Assembly (NCBI GenBank): GCA_021396245.1
Contig: WNYE01000061.1
Location: 186,001-250,000, forward strand
Source: Sporothrix humicola
Lineage: Eukaryota > Ascomycota > Sordariomycetes > Ophiostomatales > Ophiostomataceae
Direction: 5' to 3'
Length of the DNA stretch: 64,000 nucleotides
Made by a program: the position numbers and the translations under genes. The notes below the pieces were generated by a model. It saw only the letters and a list, made by a program, of their open reading frames with translations, was not told the DNA's origin and searched no databases. Below are positions 21,335-33,004 of the stretch, piece by piece; within the stretch, counting starts at the first letter, position 1, and each line of letters opens with the position of its first letter.

Positions 21335-24300
21335 TCAATACGCGGTGGCAGCCACGGGGGCCGCGTCGCCTCCGTTAGAGGCCGCGGCCGACGACGGGCC
21401 ACCCGAGATCTTAGCCAGGCTCTCGTCGCTCATAAGGAGGAGGCGGCCGTTCATCTTGATAAGCTGGATCAGCGCGCGCTCGTAGACCTTGGCCTCGCGG
21501 CGGGCCTCGATCAGCGACCGTTCGGCGTCTTCGACGCTCATCGCGTGCACAGAGCTCTCGAGGTCGTTTTTGAGGTCGACGGTATCGCGGTCGACAATGA
21601 GGCCCGAAGACGAGGCGGATCGGTCTGTGGCCGAGCGCGAGCTCTGGCCGTTTGTGTAGGCATTGTTGCTGCCGGCACGAGGAGCAGTGCCATTGGTGTT
21701 GCTGCTGTTGCCACTGTTGCCGTTCGTCACAATGCTGTTGGCGGGGATGTTGCTCGACGAGAGGCGGTTGGCAGGCATGCCGTAGCGCATCTCGGGCGTG
21801 TGGTAGATCCACGGCGCCAGCGTCGACGTGCCAATGGTCTGGGGAACGCCGGTGTCGACCAGCATGGACTGCCATGAGGCAGACTCGCTCTGCGGTAGCA
21901 GGTTAAGCCGCGGCATCACGTACTGGTTGAGCCAGTAGACAGCCTCGTCGCGCTGGATCTTGGCCAAGGGGTCAAAGATCATCTGGCCGGCAACGGACGG
22001 CGAAGCAAGCGCCTTGACCGGGTAGTACGAGGGACGGCCGCAGGGAACACAGCGCTTGGCGATCAGAGAGAAGCCGCCCGTCTGCTCGTACCGAGCGTGC
22101 GTGAAGCTCAGCGGCGATGCCAGGTTGTTGGCCAGGCGCTGCTGCAGCGTCATGAACCGGTTTTCCTCGGCCTCGCTCAGGTTGCGAAGACAGTCGCCGT
22201 TGGGCGTGGCCAGCAGGCGCACGTCGTCGACATACTTGCGCACAGCCTTGCCGGCAACAATGTCGTCAAGATCCTCCTTGCTGAAAAGCACGTCCGGCGG
22301 CAGCAGTGCATCGCCCTTGATGACTGTGTTGCGCGACACGTTCCTCGACGCTGCCAGCGTTGTAAACGGCTGGAGCAGTGAGACGTCCTCGAGATTCTTG
22401 TCGATCAGGCCGCGGGAAGCCATGTCCAGTGCAATCGACCGAATCGAGCCGCCGGGCTGCGTCTGGGCGTCGCTGACGTTTGTAATCGTGTTCTCGTCCT
22501 CGTGCATAACCGAAAGAGTGGAAGAGCCAGCCACTTCAGCGGCCTCGCGAAGCACCTGGCGCAGGGACTCCTGCTCCTTCTCAAACAGCTTTTTTACCTG
22601 TGCAAGGGGTGCAGAGACGGCGGACTCGGTGGCCGCTTCAGTTGTCGCAGAAGAGGACGCAGCGGCAGAGGCCGAGCTGCCCTTGGCTGAGGCCTTTGCC
22701 TTGTCGGCAGCAGCAGCCTTGGCAGAGGCTTCGGCGACCGCTTTTTCCTTGGCTCCCTCCTTCTTCTTCGCAGCAGAAATCTGCTTGGCACGCTCCTTGC
22801 TCTCCTTTGCTGCCTTTGCCTCCTTCTCCTTTTCCTTCTCCTGTGCCTCTTTGGCCTCTTTGGCCTCTCTAGCCTCCTTCTCCTTGGCTTCCTTCTGCTC
22901 CTTCTGTGCCTTGGCAGCGGTCTCAGAGGCAGCCGTAGCAGGAGCCGGAGTAGGGGCTGGCTTCTCCTTCTTCTGCTTCTTCTTGCGGCCCATGATCGGC
23001 GCAATCTCCACAGCCTCGTCGTCCTGCTCGTTCAGAGCCTTGTTCGTAAACGACGTGGTGGTTGTCGTCGCAGCTTCTACAACGGCCGCAGCATCCATCT
23101 TCGACGCCTGCTTGCGTTGTTTGCGCTGCTGGCTCTTCGTGGTGCTGCGGACGTGGGCTGTGCCGATGCGGCTCGTTGGCGGCGGCGGCGAGCCGGCCCG
23201 CGAGGCAGAAATCGATGCTGACACGACCGACGCGTTGTCCGAGAGAGAGACTATCTCACTAGCGGGTGTGCTCGGACGGTTCGACGACAGAGACGCCTGG
23301 CGGTTGGCGAGGACGGCCGAAGTCAGCACCGGCGTAGACGTGTTGGAACCAGCTGCCGCCGCAAGCTTGGCGTTCTCGGCAGCTGTGATCGCCGCCAGAC
23401 TCAGAACAGGCGCAGGGCCCGAGGGAGCCGTCTCGGTCTTGGGTGTCTGAACCACACGCAGCGTCTTGGGAGCAGAAGAAGCTGCAGTGGCAGCAGCGGG
23501 AGCGCGGATGGGCGACGACGACCAAGGCGCTGCTGGAGTTGACAATGCGGGGAAAGCAGCCGCATCTGCGCCCGTTTGCTTGTCGGTTGGCGCCGGGCTA
23601 GCCTCAGCGGCCTTGACTGCGGCCGACTTGCTCACTGCTGCAAGGCTCAGGTTCAAACCAGCCGGTGCTGGTCGCTTCTCGGCTGCCTTCTTACCAACAG
23701 GGGTTGACGGTTTGGAGGCACGAGCCTGCGGGACAGCTGGCTTGACTGCAGAAGCAGCGGCTGCGTCCAAAGCAGGGAAATCCTCGTCCTGCAGCACGCT
23801 GTTCTTCTTGGTAATCTTGAGAGGCGTCGCAGGCGCCACAACGGGCGTCTCTTGCACAGGAGCAGCAGGAGCAGGAACAGAAGCAGGAACAGCGACAGGA
23901 ACAGGCGTCGGCGCAGCTTCCGGTGCTTTTGCAGCTTTGGCGGCTTCCACAGGAGCAGTCGAAGCACTGGCATTGCTGGCAAGGCTAGCCACGCGCTTCG
24001 ACCTCTTGGTCTGAGGGATAAGCGGCTTCTCCTCTTCCTGGGGCTGGGGCTGAGGCTGAGGAGTCTCCGACCTCTCCTTGTCTGCGGCCCCATCCAAAAT
24101 GGGCACAGCAGGGACAGGAGGCTTGGGCAGGGCCTGGCTGCTTAGGTTACTCGGCGTCATCGACGTCACAGGCGTCATCGGCCGGCTAAACCCAGGCGGC
24201 GGCGGCGGCGTCGGGTGCTGCATCGGCTGGATATGGCCGAATCCAGGCGGGAACGACGGCGTTCCTGAGCGAAGAGGCGAGTCGATGCCGTAAGGGTACG

Positions 24301-27300
24301 ACATCATCGACGGCTCGTCCGAGACAAGAGCGTCGACGGTCGACACAACGTCGTCCATAGCGGGCAGTTCGTCATCTAGGAAAGAGAAAAGAATCAAATG
24401 TCAGCATACCTTTCAAGGCTTGTCTTAAAAATACCAGTACCCAGCGTCCGGCACATGAGCAAGTACGCGGAGAGCGATTTGACCTAGAAGCTGAGAGTAA
24501 GAGGCGAGAAACGGGAAGATGGAGAGACTAAGAGACCCATCATGGCTGAACAGCAAGCCGTGGCAAACGATACAGAACAGCGACAAACTCCAAACCTGCT
24601 ACATAGCGAAATGGAAACAAGAACAAGATATACAGGAATGCATGATAAGAGAACACGAGACGAGAAGACGCGTCGTTCTAAACGAGGCTCAACCCAACAG
24701 GAAACATGAATGTTGAAGATCATGAGAGTGGGATGAGAGGTAGAAGGGTGCGCGTTGCAGAAAGAGCCGGATGCAGCAGACGTTATCGTCGGGGTTCATC
24801 GTCGTGTTAGTCGCCTTGTTCTTCTCGCTCTTCTTCTTGCTTCTTGCCTCTTTTTCTTCTTCCTTCAGGGGTGTTGACTTTTTAGTCGCTGGTTGGAGTC
24901 GATGGGCCGTTGGTTACATATGGCACACAATGACTTTTTTTGTTTCTTGTTGGGGTAGAGGGAAAATAAAGAGGGAAAAAAAAGATTATCTTGGTTCTTT
25001 CTTTAAAAACGTGGGCCCCATCGAGACTGGAACAGTGCCAGGTGGAACAAACTGTCCCACCTCCCGCTTGCGTTCTTCTTCAGGACAGTGTGAGTGCCGC
25101 GGCGAAGAAGAGACAAAAAGGCAGAAACGAAACTGGAGCCCGGACAGTTAACATACATTGTGTAACAAAAGGAAGAACCCTCGAGAGGCAAGACGATGAT
25201 GGTGGTTGGCTTGCCTGGCGTCGAAGCGACGATCTCTCTGCAAGATCTCTCAGAAGGCGTTGGATAGTGCTTGAAGACTGAAGAGAAGAAGAAGAAACAG
25301 TCCGAGGCCGAGGCGGTGGAAAAAAGAAGGCAAGAAGAAGAAAAAGAGTGTGCAAGAAGTTTGGTGAAAAGAGGGAAAAGGTGTAGGTGGAAAGTGAGTA
25401 AAAGCTGCTGGTGATATTCGGTAAATGTTGGTGACATCGTCGTCTCGCCTCTCGAGGTTGGTTCTTTCTGCGCGCGACCCGAAATCCCAAAAGCAAAGGC
25501 CCTCCAATGCAAAGCAGAATTAGAGTAAAACAAGCAAGCACGGCTCCCAGCCTCGATCGAGGCTTGCTCAACGAGGCTGCACCTGCAGCGGGGGGAATAG
25601 GGACAAACGCCTCGTACAAGCTCTCAAAACATCAGAGAGAAAAGCGAATCAAAAACAGAACTTGTAGAAAATGCAAATGAAACAGGAAAACAAAGCAGGA
25701 AAAAACGCAAAAACAAAATAGCCTCGCTCAAAACGCCATTGTGTGGAATAGAGAAAAATGAAACAGAATGAAAAGAGAAAAGAACAAGACCACAAATGTA
25801 GCCGAAAGCAAAGGGTATTTATAAGCAGGGAGGACAGAACAAAAAGAGACAAACGAAAAGAAAAGAAATCAGAAAACCACGTTTGCTGTTGGAGCCGTCA
25901 GGGTCTCTCGTCTCTCGCCTTCTCGCCTCTTTGTCTCGGTCTTCCTCTCAACATCGCTCCCCGTACTGGCTACCCTTTTTTCTTTTCCTCTCTCTCTCTC
26001 TTCTGCTTCCTCGTTCATTCATCCTCTCACCATCTCGGGTAGCCAGTACTGTACATCATGCTCGGGTTGTACCCACCTTGGGCCTGGCTCCCGAAAAGTC
26101 CCTGGCCGCTGCCGGCGTTACTCTGCTGGTGAGGCAGTCTCGCTTGCAGGATGCTCGGGTCTGCAAGCTCCACTAGACCACTCCCCCCAGAGGAGGAAGT
26201 GTTAGCATGTCTGTGCTTCTTCCCCTTCTTCTTCTGCTTGGAACCATTGTCCTGGAATCCCCCGGGCGGGGGACCATAGGGCGACACCTGGAAGCCAGAA
26301 GGAGGAGCGGGAGTGGAGGAGCCGGACGATGGGTACTGGGAAAGGAAAGAGGGAATCATGTACTCACGCTTGCCTGCGTCGTGCGCCTGGCTGCCAGCGC
26401 CACCTCCTCCTCTGCCGCGGATGATCTCCTGCAGCAGCTGACTCGTATCCTTGGGGGCACCGCCGAAGCTGTTGCTGCTGAAGCCTTGGCCAAAGACTGC
26501 CGGCGGAGTGCCAGTCGACTTCAGTCCGGGAGGGGGGCCGGGCATCGAGGCAGCGTAGTACGGTGCGCTCTGCTGCGAGTGCAGAGACTGCGGCATCATG
26601 GACGACTGCTGTGCCATGATGCGGGGGTTTGCAGCAAGCTTGATCGTGGCAGCACTGCCGCCAGCACTATCGCCAGTGAATCCATATCTCGAGGCCTGAC
26701 GGTTCTGGACCTGGCCCTGGAACAGGTTCGCCTGAGACTGCGTAATGCCTGGCGGCGGGTGGTCCACAAAGCTGCTTGGGGTCCGGGAGTACAGCGACTG
26801 CTGCGGGGTCATGGAGCGGTTGCCGATTGTTCCCGGGTTGGCGGAGGTTAGATAGTTGGCCGTGAAAGAATTGAACAGGCTCTCGGTGTTGGACCGCTGG
26901 ATCGGGGGAGGCGGACCACCACGACGTTGGTCGAATCCATGGGAGCTACGGGTGTGTTCACGATCCTCAGGCTCGCCGCCAAGAGCCAAACTACCGCTGC
27001 TCTCGGGCTCGCCTTCGGAAGGCTCTCTCGCGTCGTTCGACTGGTCGTCCTGCTCCGCGTCAAGGCGGCTCTCGTCGTCGCGGAGTGCACGCCGCTTTTC
27101 GCCGCCACGGGGGTCGAACAGCGGAGGGAAGGCGCTCAGGTTGAGGCCATCGATCAGGAAGGTTGTCGGAAGAGGGCAGTTGCCCATCGCAGACAGGAGA
27201 CTGGCAAACAGGCCAGCAGCCGGGTCGTTCTCCCGCTCATCGTCGGTCGTTGCGGACTGCGAGGCAGGGCTTCCAGCAGCTGCAGAAGACGACGATGCGG

Positions 27301-28580
27301 GTGCATTGTTGTCCACGGCGGGAGCCTTGTCCAGGGCCCGGGCAGATGGTTGCGTTGCTGTAGTGGCCTCCTCCAGGGTCGGAGAGGACTCAACAGCCTC
27401 GGCAGCAGACTCGGTCGTCACAGGCAGAGACATGGAGATGGCGGGGCTGGGGGCAGCTCCGCTTGTTGCATGGCTACCACGCCGGCTCCGCACTTGCGAC
27501 GTTCTCGCCCAGCTTGCAGCAGCAGGAAGGGCAGAGGAATCGCCGCTCTCAGACTCGTCCCTACTAGAAGAACGAATCATTGGCTGCGAGGCCGACGACG
27601 GGATCGGGATCGGATGGCTCTGCTGCCGCGAAGCAGATCTCGACGACGAGGCACCCAGTGGACGCTGCGTGTGAATGCTGTTCATGGATGACAAGTCTTG
27701 ACGAGTGTAACTGTCTTCCTCATCACCCAGCTCATGCAAAAACATGCACTGGCGGTTGGTGCACTGCTCGTGACGGAGCCACGCGGAGCAGTACTTGGTG
27801 GTGCCAAGCTGGGCCTTGAGTGACCGGTCGCCGTTCATAGATCCGTTGACCGCCTGGATGCACCGCTGCGCTTCTTCCTTCTTTTCGTACGTCACGTAAA
27901 TGCCGAGAGAGGGGGAGCCGTCAGAGCCTTTACGGTTGCTTATCGAGATCTTCTGGATAGTTCCGTACTGGCCAAAGAACTCGGGCTTGCGGAGCGTCTT
28001 CAGAAGCTCGTCCTCACGAACGGTCGGGCTAAGACCGGTCACGTACACGAGATTCTTCTGGACGACCCGCACGCCGACGAGGTTTTTGCGGTTCTCTTTC
28101 TCGGCCTCACGCTTCTGCGCTTCTTTTTGGCGTTGTTCGAGAGCACGCTTCTTCTGGTTCTTTTGGATATTCGAACGGAACTCGGCATGTCTGTGGAGAT
28201 GGTGTTAGTATACGTAATCCAGTGGGACAGTAGGAACGGTTCGAGTTTGGGGCTGCACATACTCTTCCGCTGTCACGACCCTCCAAACGATAGATTTCTC
28301 GTCGTAGGGTCGCCGACATGCGGGGCACAGGCTGTTCATGTTCTGCTTGATATTGTTGAAGCAGAACTGACAGATCTGGTAGCCGCATGGACATGGTCGA
28401 AAGCCACGATCCGACAGATCGAACTCCTCGATGCAGAGAGGGCTGTTGTGAAGAAAAAGCAGTTAGTAGGTGGTCCAGAATAGGTGGGAAACAATCGAAG
28501 CCAGCTGCGGGAGCATGCGAAAGGGTCAGGTCGTACCAGGTGTCCTCCTCATCGTCGATGAAGGAATCTTGGGGTGCCAT
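21335..28580 (-). CDS. not4: Not4, RING E3 ubiquitin ligase subunit of CCR4-NOT
   Basis: Ubiquitin ligase and mRNA-decay factor of the CCR4-NOT complex, 1792 aa in the full model. Exons are 28580-28537, 28442-28263, 28190-26077 and 24375-21335; introns are 94, 72 and 1701 nt. The C4C4 RING has Cys15, 18, 32, 34, 39, 42, 54 and 57; a coiled linker, an RRM (about 115-200, NLVYVTGLSP) and a CCCH finger (CSAWLRHEQCTNRQCMFLH) follow. The rest is low-complexity, including a long Ala/Lys/Glu coil and C-terminal AERSLIEARREAKVYERAL. The large last exon is assigned to Not4 because it resembles my memory of the C-terminal half of other fungal Not4 proteins (LRVVQTPKTET, TKSQQRKQRKQ, APIMGRKKK). The third intron, joining QAQ to DDELPAMDD, is far longer than all others here, so two transcripts are possible. 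Confidence 0.82.
24376..26076 (-). other. 1.7-kb intron (or internal promoter) within not4
   Basis: Bounded by GTGGGT at 26076 and CCTAG at 24380-24376, and phase-compatible. If not removed, translation adds about 16 residues (ending GYPRW) and stops at 26027, giving a 795-aa RING/RRM-only protein. Read on the gene strand it is rich in C/T tracts (about 24820-25000, 25280-25400, 25700-25900), the same feature seen in leaders of genes here. No conserved ORF inside. Confidence 0.55.
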
Positions 28581-29915
28581 GGCGATGTGTTATAAATGTG
28601 AGGCACGGCGCGTCCCGTCGTGAGGGAAAAACAAGACGCGAGGGATACGGCTGTCGTGGGGGCCGGGGCGTCTTGGAATCGACAAAGGAAGGGTCGCCCA
28701 GTCCAGTCGTCGATGTCGAGAGGGTCGGTCGGGTCGCGAGGCGCGTGAATTAAAGAGGCCAGGTGAATAGAATCTGATAGAACACGAGGCCGAAATGGAA
28801 AGGGGAAAAGTCGAAAGCTCTGGTCCGGCAGGCGGGAAAGGGCACGAAACAGGATGTAAACAAGTAAAAGAAAAAGATATCCGTGGTAAACGCCCTGATG
28901 AAAACAATGGAAGGACTTGCTGATGTTGCAGGAAAATCACGAGTTGGTTGGTTGAAGGGAAAGGATGTGAAGGTCGAAAAGGAGACGAAAAAGTCGGGAA
29001 GGAAAATAGATGGGGACAAGAAAATTGGGAAAGATGGCGTCTCGCCAGGATGGGGCAAATTTCGCGGGCGCTGTGTCGAAACCGTAACAGTGGAGTTGCT
29101 CTGTGGTCGCTGGTGGCCAGCCGCTAGCGAGGCGTGGAAGGCAAAATGGAAGACGGAAGGCAAATGTCAGCTAGGAGCCCTGCTAAAACCCCTATTTAAC
29201 AGGGACAATATAGTGGACTAATGCCCTAAACCATTCAAATAGAATGGAAAGCTGTCGACGTCGAACTCTCAATAGGCGTGAGTGCCTATTCCGGCAACGC
29301 GCCATATTGAGACTAGTACAATTATAGACTAGCGTATATTTATGACGGCACGTGGCCAGTCACGGTTGGAGGTTCTGGCGGGTCTTCAGAGCCTGACTAG
29401 AAGAATAGAAGGCAGAACGCGTATTCAGGCAGCTACAGTAATACAGCTCGGCTGCACGGCTTGCATGTGGCTGTCGCATCGGGCAGAGTGCAGAGACAGT
29501 GCCAGCACCATGCAGTTCTCAGAGTGCCATCGAGCACTGAGAGTGGGGCTGTCGACAAAAGGGTCCTGTAGGTTCTTGGCCTTCCTGTTTAGGCGGTCAA
29601 GAGAGAGCGCCCCGGCAAGTGCAAAATTGGGTTATGCAATTAGGCGATATGCGGAGTCGAAAATACAATCATCCGGCACCCGAGCCTGCAGCCAATCAAA
29701 TCAAGGCAAATTATCTCGCATCCCCAGTGAGCAAAATCGACGACCCCATTTCCCACCAGAGGAGCTGTCTGCGCAACCACGACGACGGCATCGCCCTTGA
29801 ATTAGATTCAATTGAGCGCGCCCCGACGTCTCAATTGCCCCGTCACCCCCGTCCGGCGATACCGACACTCCCATCTTTCCCCTCCCACCCTTCCATACGA
29901 CACCACACACACACA
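28581..29915. promoter_or_regulatory. Shared divergent region, not4 and complex I 30 kDa subunit
   Basis: 1335 bp between divergent start codons. The side next to not4 (28780-29050) is purine-rich on the plus strand, i.e. pyrimidine-rich for not4. No gene is supported. Confidence 0.5.
29692..29696 (+). promoter_or_regulatory. CCAAT box before the complex I subunit gene
   Basis: CCAAT followed by CAAATC lies about 220 nt before the ATG at 29916. Fungal respiratory genes are often controlled by the CCAAT-binding Hap complex, so the position is meaningful, but the 5-base motif is common by chance. Confidence 0.35.
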
Positions 29916-30881
29916 ATGGCCAGCAGAATCTACCGGAGCAGGGCACTCGCCTCGGCTCTTCGGGCCAGCAAGCCGTCCGCACCCAGCACGACCGCATCCC
30001 CGGCCGCCGCCGTCGCTGCTGCGACCTCCTCCCGGTGTCTCTCGACAAGCAGCCGCATGCAGGGCTACGCCGTGGTGATGCCCAAAGATGCTCCCAACAT
30101 GCGGCATGCCCCGCGGTCGAACGTCGGCACACTTGAGGCGCCGCTGACGAACCCGGCGGACAAGTACGATGCGATGGGCGACAACATGCACAAGTACGGC
30201 GCGTGGCTGATGAGCACGCTGCCCAAGTACATCCAGCAGTTTTCGGTGTGGAAGGACGAGCTCACGATCTACGTCGCCCCGTCAGGCATCATCCCAGTGT
30301 TTTCTTTCCTGAAGTGTATGTATTCCCCAAGGCAGGGCTAGGTTTTCATCTTGTCCACCGCTAACTGTTCAGACAACACCGCCGCCGAGTTCACCCAGGT
30401 CAGCGACATCACGGGCGTCGACTTCCCCACCCGCGACCAGCGCTTCGAAGTCGTCTACAACCTTTTGAGCGTCCGCCACAACTCCCGCATCCGCGTCAAG
30501 ACCTACGCCGACGAGGCCTCGCCGGTCCCCAGCATCACCAGCCTGTACGACGGCGCCAACTGGTTTGAGCGCGAGGTGTACGACATGTTTGGCGTCTTCT
30601 TCATCGGCCACCCCGATCTGCGGCGCATTCTGACCGACTACGGCTTCGAGGGCCACCCGCTGCGCAAGGATTTCCCGCTGACGGGCTACACGGAGGTCCG
30701 CTACGACGAGGAGAAGAAGCGCATTGTGACGGAGCCGCTAGAGCTGACGCAGGCATTCCGCAACTTCGAGGGTGGTTCGAGTGCATGGGAGCAGCTTGGC
30801 TCCGGTCTGGACAAGAAGCCTGAGACGTTCAAGCTGCCAACACCGAAGCCAGAAGAGAAGAAGGAGGAGGAGAAGAAATAG
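29916..30881 (+). CDS. NADH:ubiquinone oxidoreductase 30.4 kDa subunit (NDUFS3/NuoC type)
   Basis: Core subunit of the peripheral arm of mitochondrial complex I; 302 aa. Exons 29916-30315 and 30373-30881, with a 57-nt intron (GTATGT...CTAACTGTTCAG) that restores FLKYNTAAEFTQV. The first about 45 residues are rich in Ala, Ser and Arg with no acids, a mitochondrial presequence. The family signature EREVYDMFGVFFIGHPDLRR is followed by ILTDYGFEGHPLRKDFPLTG and the EVRYDEEKKRIV segment. A short Lys/Glu-rich tail ends the chain, as in other fungal versions. The start follows a CACAC repeat and has a good context. Confidence 0.96.
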
Positions 30882-31917
30882 AGAGTTCTGTCACGAAAGA
30901 ATGATAGATGGTGGTGGCAAAACACATTGGCAAATACTTTCAACACACATCCAGAGGAAGGATTTGCACAGTCAAGAGTTACGTCGTGGGGAGACCCGTT
31001 TTATTGTGTATATGTACGACGTACTTGGACTGTTGGTAGACTGAGCGGTTGTTGATTTTGCATTTGCTGCATATTGTTAATAAAAAAGTACAACCAACAC
31101 ATACCACGTAAATATAATAAATGTACTCCGTAGCACTAGTGAGTCCTGAAAAGTAAACAATGCACACTCCACATATAGACAGCCGTGTTTTTTTAGAGCT
31201 ATTAGGAGTAATTGTAAAGCTGTGGACTGGATTACTACGTATCGTTCATCAGCAAATTTTTGAAATGGTATACAGTGGTTGAATGAAATATATGAACTTT
31301 TTGGAATACAGAAAACTTTAATCAAAAACGAACGCGAGAATAAAACAAATCAAAATGCACTACAAATAGAGATATAAAGCACCAAACTGCCCTAACAATT
31401 TCTTCAATAACTTAAGTAGGAAAATAAAATACCGGAAAAAAGTTATTTGTGACTTGCATCGAATTCGCCCATGTAAAAGCCTCCATGTCGTGGTTATGTG
31501 GTAGTCGTGAAGCTGTTGCACCTAATCTGGGGAGCTCCGTTTAGTCACCCACTCCCCACATTATGGTCGCATAGGCGCTCAGTGCTTCCCTAACCTTATT
31601 AACCCCTCCAACTACAGCTATCAATCACAAGTGACATCAACACAATTTCAACATCCACACCAGCCAACATCCCTCCCCCGAACCTCTTTTGATCACCGAA
31701 TTACTGATATACTATATTTGGCGACTCTATTGGAGATACCGCGACGACAAAAACGACCAGAGCCTCCTGGGATACCCCGCATCACAACGAAAGTTCGCCG
31801 ATTTGACGACACACGATCGATTGCAACAACGATCACGAGGACCCTTTTCGAAGGCTGTAGACCTGGGATACTTGATCCTGTATTTCCACACCTTTCTTCC
31901 ACACGTCAACCGCCGCC
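30882..31917. other. AT-rich intergenic region before vps25
   Basis: About 1 kb, AT-rich up to 31470, with one TACTCCGTA (31124-31132). No gene is supported. The last 300 bp should hold the vps25 promoter. Confidence 0.5.
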
Positions 31918-32715
31918 ATGACCCAAGACTACCGGGCAGCGGGGTCGGGCACGGCGTCGCCATCAGTGCCCTCGCCATCACCAGCAACACCAATATCCAA
32001 GACTCCGACAGCGATAACTTCCTCTTCCTCCTCTTCGTCTGCCTTCAAGTTCCCACATTACTACAACTACCCGCCCATGTTCACACTCCAGCCCAACCTC
32101 GATACACGACGCGCGCAGATGGACAAGTGGTCGTCGCTCGTCCTGGCCTACTGCCGCCATTACCGCATATTTCGATTGGTAGTCGCACCAGTGACAGGAG
32201 GTGATGCGACGGGCAGCTCGTCTGCAGGAGGGCCGGTGAGGGTAGACGGAGATGCCGAGGCCGCCGCGGCTGCAGCAGAAGCCGACGACGCGGCACCAAG
32301 CATTGCCTACTATGCGCCCGATCTGTTCAAGAACCGCACAATCGACAGAACGATGCCGGCCAGCGAAGTCCGCGAGGTTTTCGAGGATTTAAGGAGGCAG
32401 AGCCGTATCGAGGTCATTGGCACGCCATCACAGTCTCTGGCAACGACAACATCACCGTCGGATCCCTTTTCTTGCTATGTCTTTTGGAAGACGCCCGAAG
32501 AATGGGCCGCCGCCGTTGAGGCGTTTGTCGACGAGACGGCACAGCGTGGCAGCGTATTGACGCTGTACGAGTTGACGGCGGGCGACGGGACGCGGGGCAG
32601 TGAGCTGCACGGACTGGACCCGGTGGTGCTGCAAAGAGCCCTGGCGACGCTGGTGAAGCGCGGCAAGGCACAAGTCTTTGGCGCAGAAGAGTCGTTGGGT
32701 GTCAAGTTCTTTTAG
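31918..32715 (+). CDS. vps25: ESCRT-II subunit Vps25
   Basis: Subunit of ESCRT-II, which sorts ubiquitinated membrane proteins into endosomal vesicles; 265 aa, single exon. After a Ser/Pro/Thr-rich lead of about 42 residues the family motif FKFPHYYNYPPMFTLQPN appears, with the PPxY-type contacts to Vps22/Vps36, then TRRAQMDKWSSLVLAYCRH. The two winged-helix domains are separated by a long Ala/Asp-rich insert (about 100-128) that animal and yeast proteins lack. The second domain includes the conserved FWKTPEEWAAAV and the C-terminal helix with LVKRGKAQVF. The start is the first ATG in frame; the extension is longer than usual. Confidence 0.93.
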   Translation: MTQDYRAAGSGTASPSVPSPSPATPISKTPTAITSSSSSSSAFKFPHYYNYPPMFTLQPNLDTRRAQMDKWSSLVLAYCRHYRIFRLVVAPVTGGDATGSSSAGGPVRVDGDAEAAAAAAEADDAAPSIAYYAPDLFKNRTIDRTMPASEVREVFEDLRRQSRIEVIGTPSQSLATTTSPSDPFSCYVFWKTPEEWAAAVEAFVDETAQRGSVLTLYELTAGDGTRGSELHGLDPVVLQRALATLVKRGKAQVFGAEESLGVKFF

Positions 32716-33004
32716 ACCGAGTTTGGCGAGAGGGCGAGAGGACGAAATATTGTGTACATAAGCAGACAAGAGCACCTGTGAAATATTTGACATTTTTGAG
32801 CCACAAAGCCTTTTTGCAATTACATAAAATAGCCAGGAGGAAAACATAGATATAAACCTGGCTGAGATGAGAACAAAAAAAGATGCAGAAAGCTGACAAC
32901 ACCATAAAAGATACGACCGGCAGATGCAATACATGTAACAATAAACAAAACGCCTTCCTGGATAAACTACCATCACTCATCAACTCCCAACCACAGCTGA
33001 GGGC

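Noticed and set aside
22056..23450. 464-codon open frame on the plus strand within not4
   Set aside because: Antisense shadow of the Ala/Lys/Glu-rich Not4 coil; Ser/Ala-rich and without a domain.
25080..25619. Open frame of 179 codons inside the not4 intron
   Set aside because: Starts without ATG and reflects C/T-rich low-complexity DNA; no recognisable domain.
28581..29221. Frames in the not4 upstream region, both strands
   Set aside because: Purine- or pyrimidine-rich leader-like sequence with biased composition and no domains.
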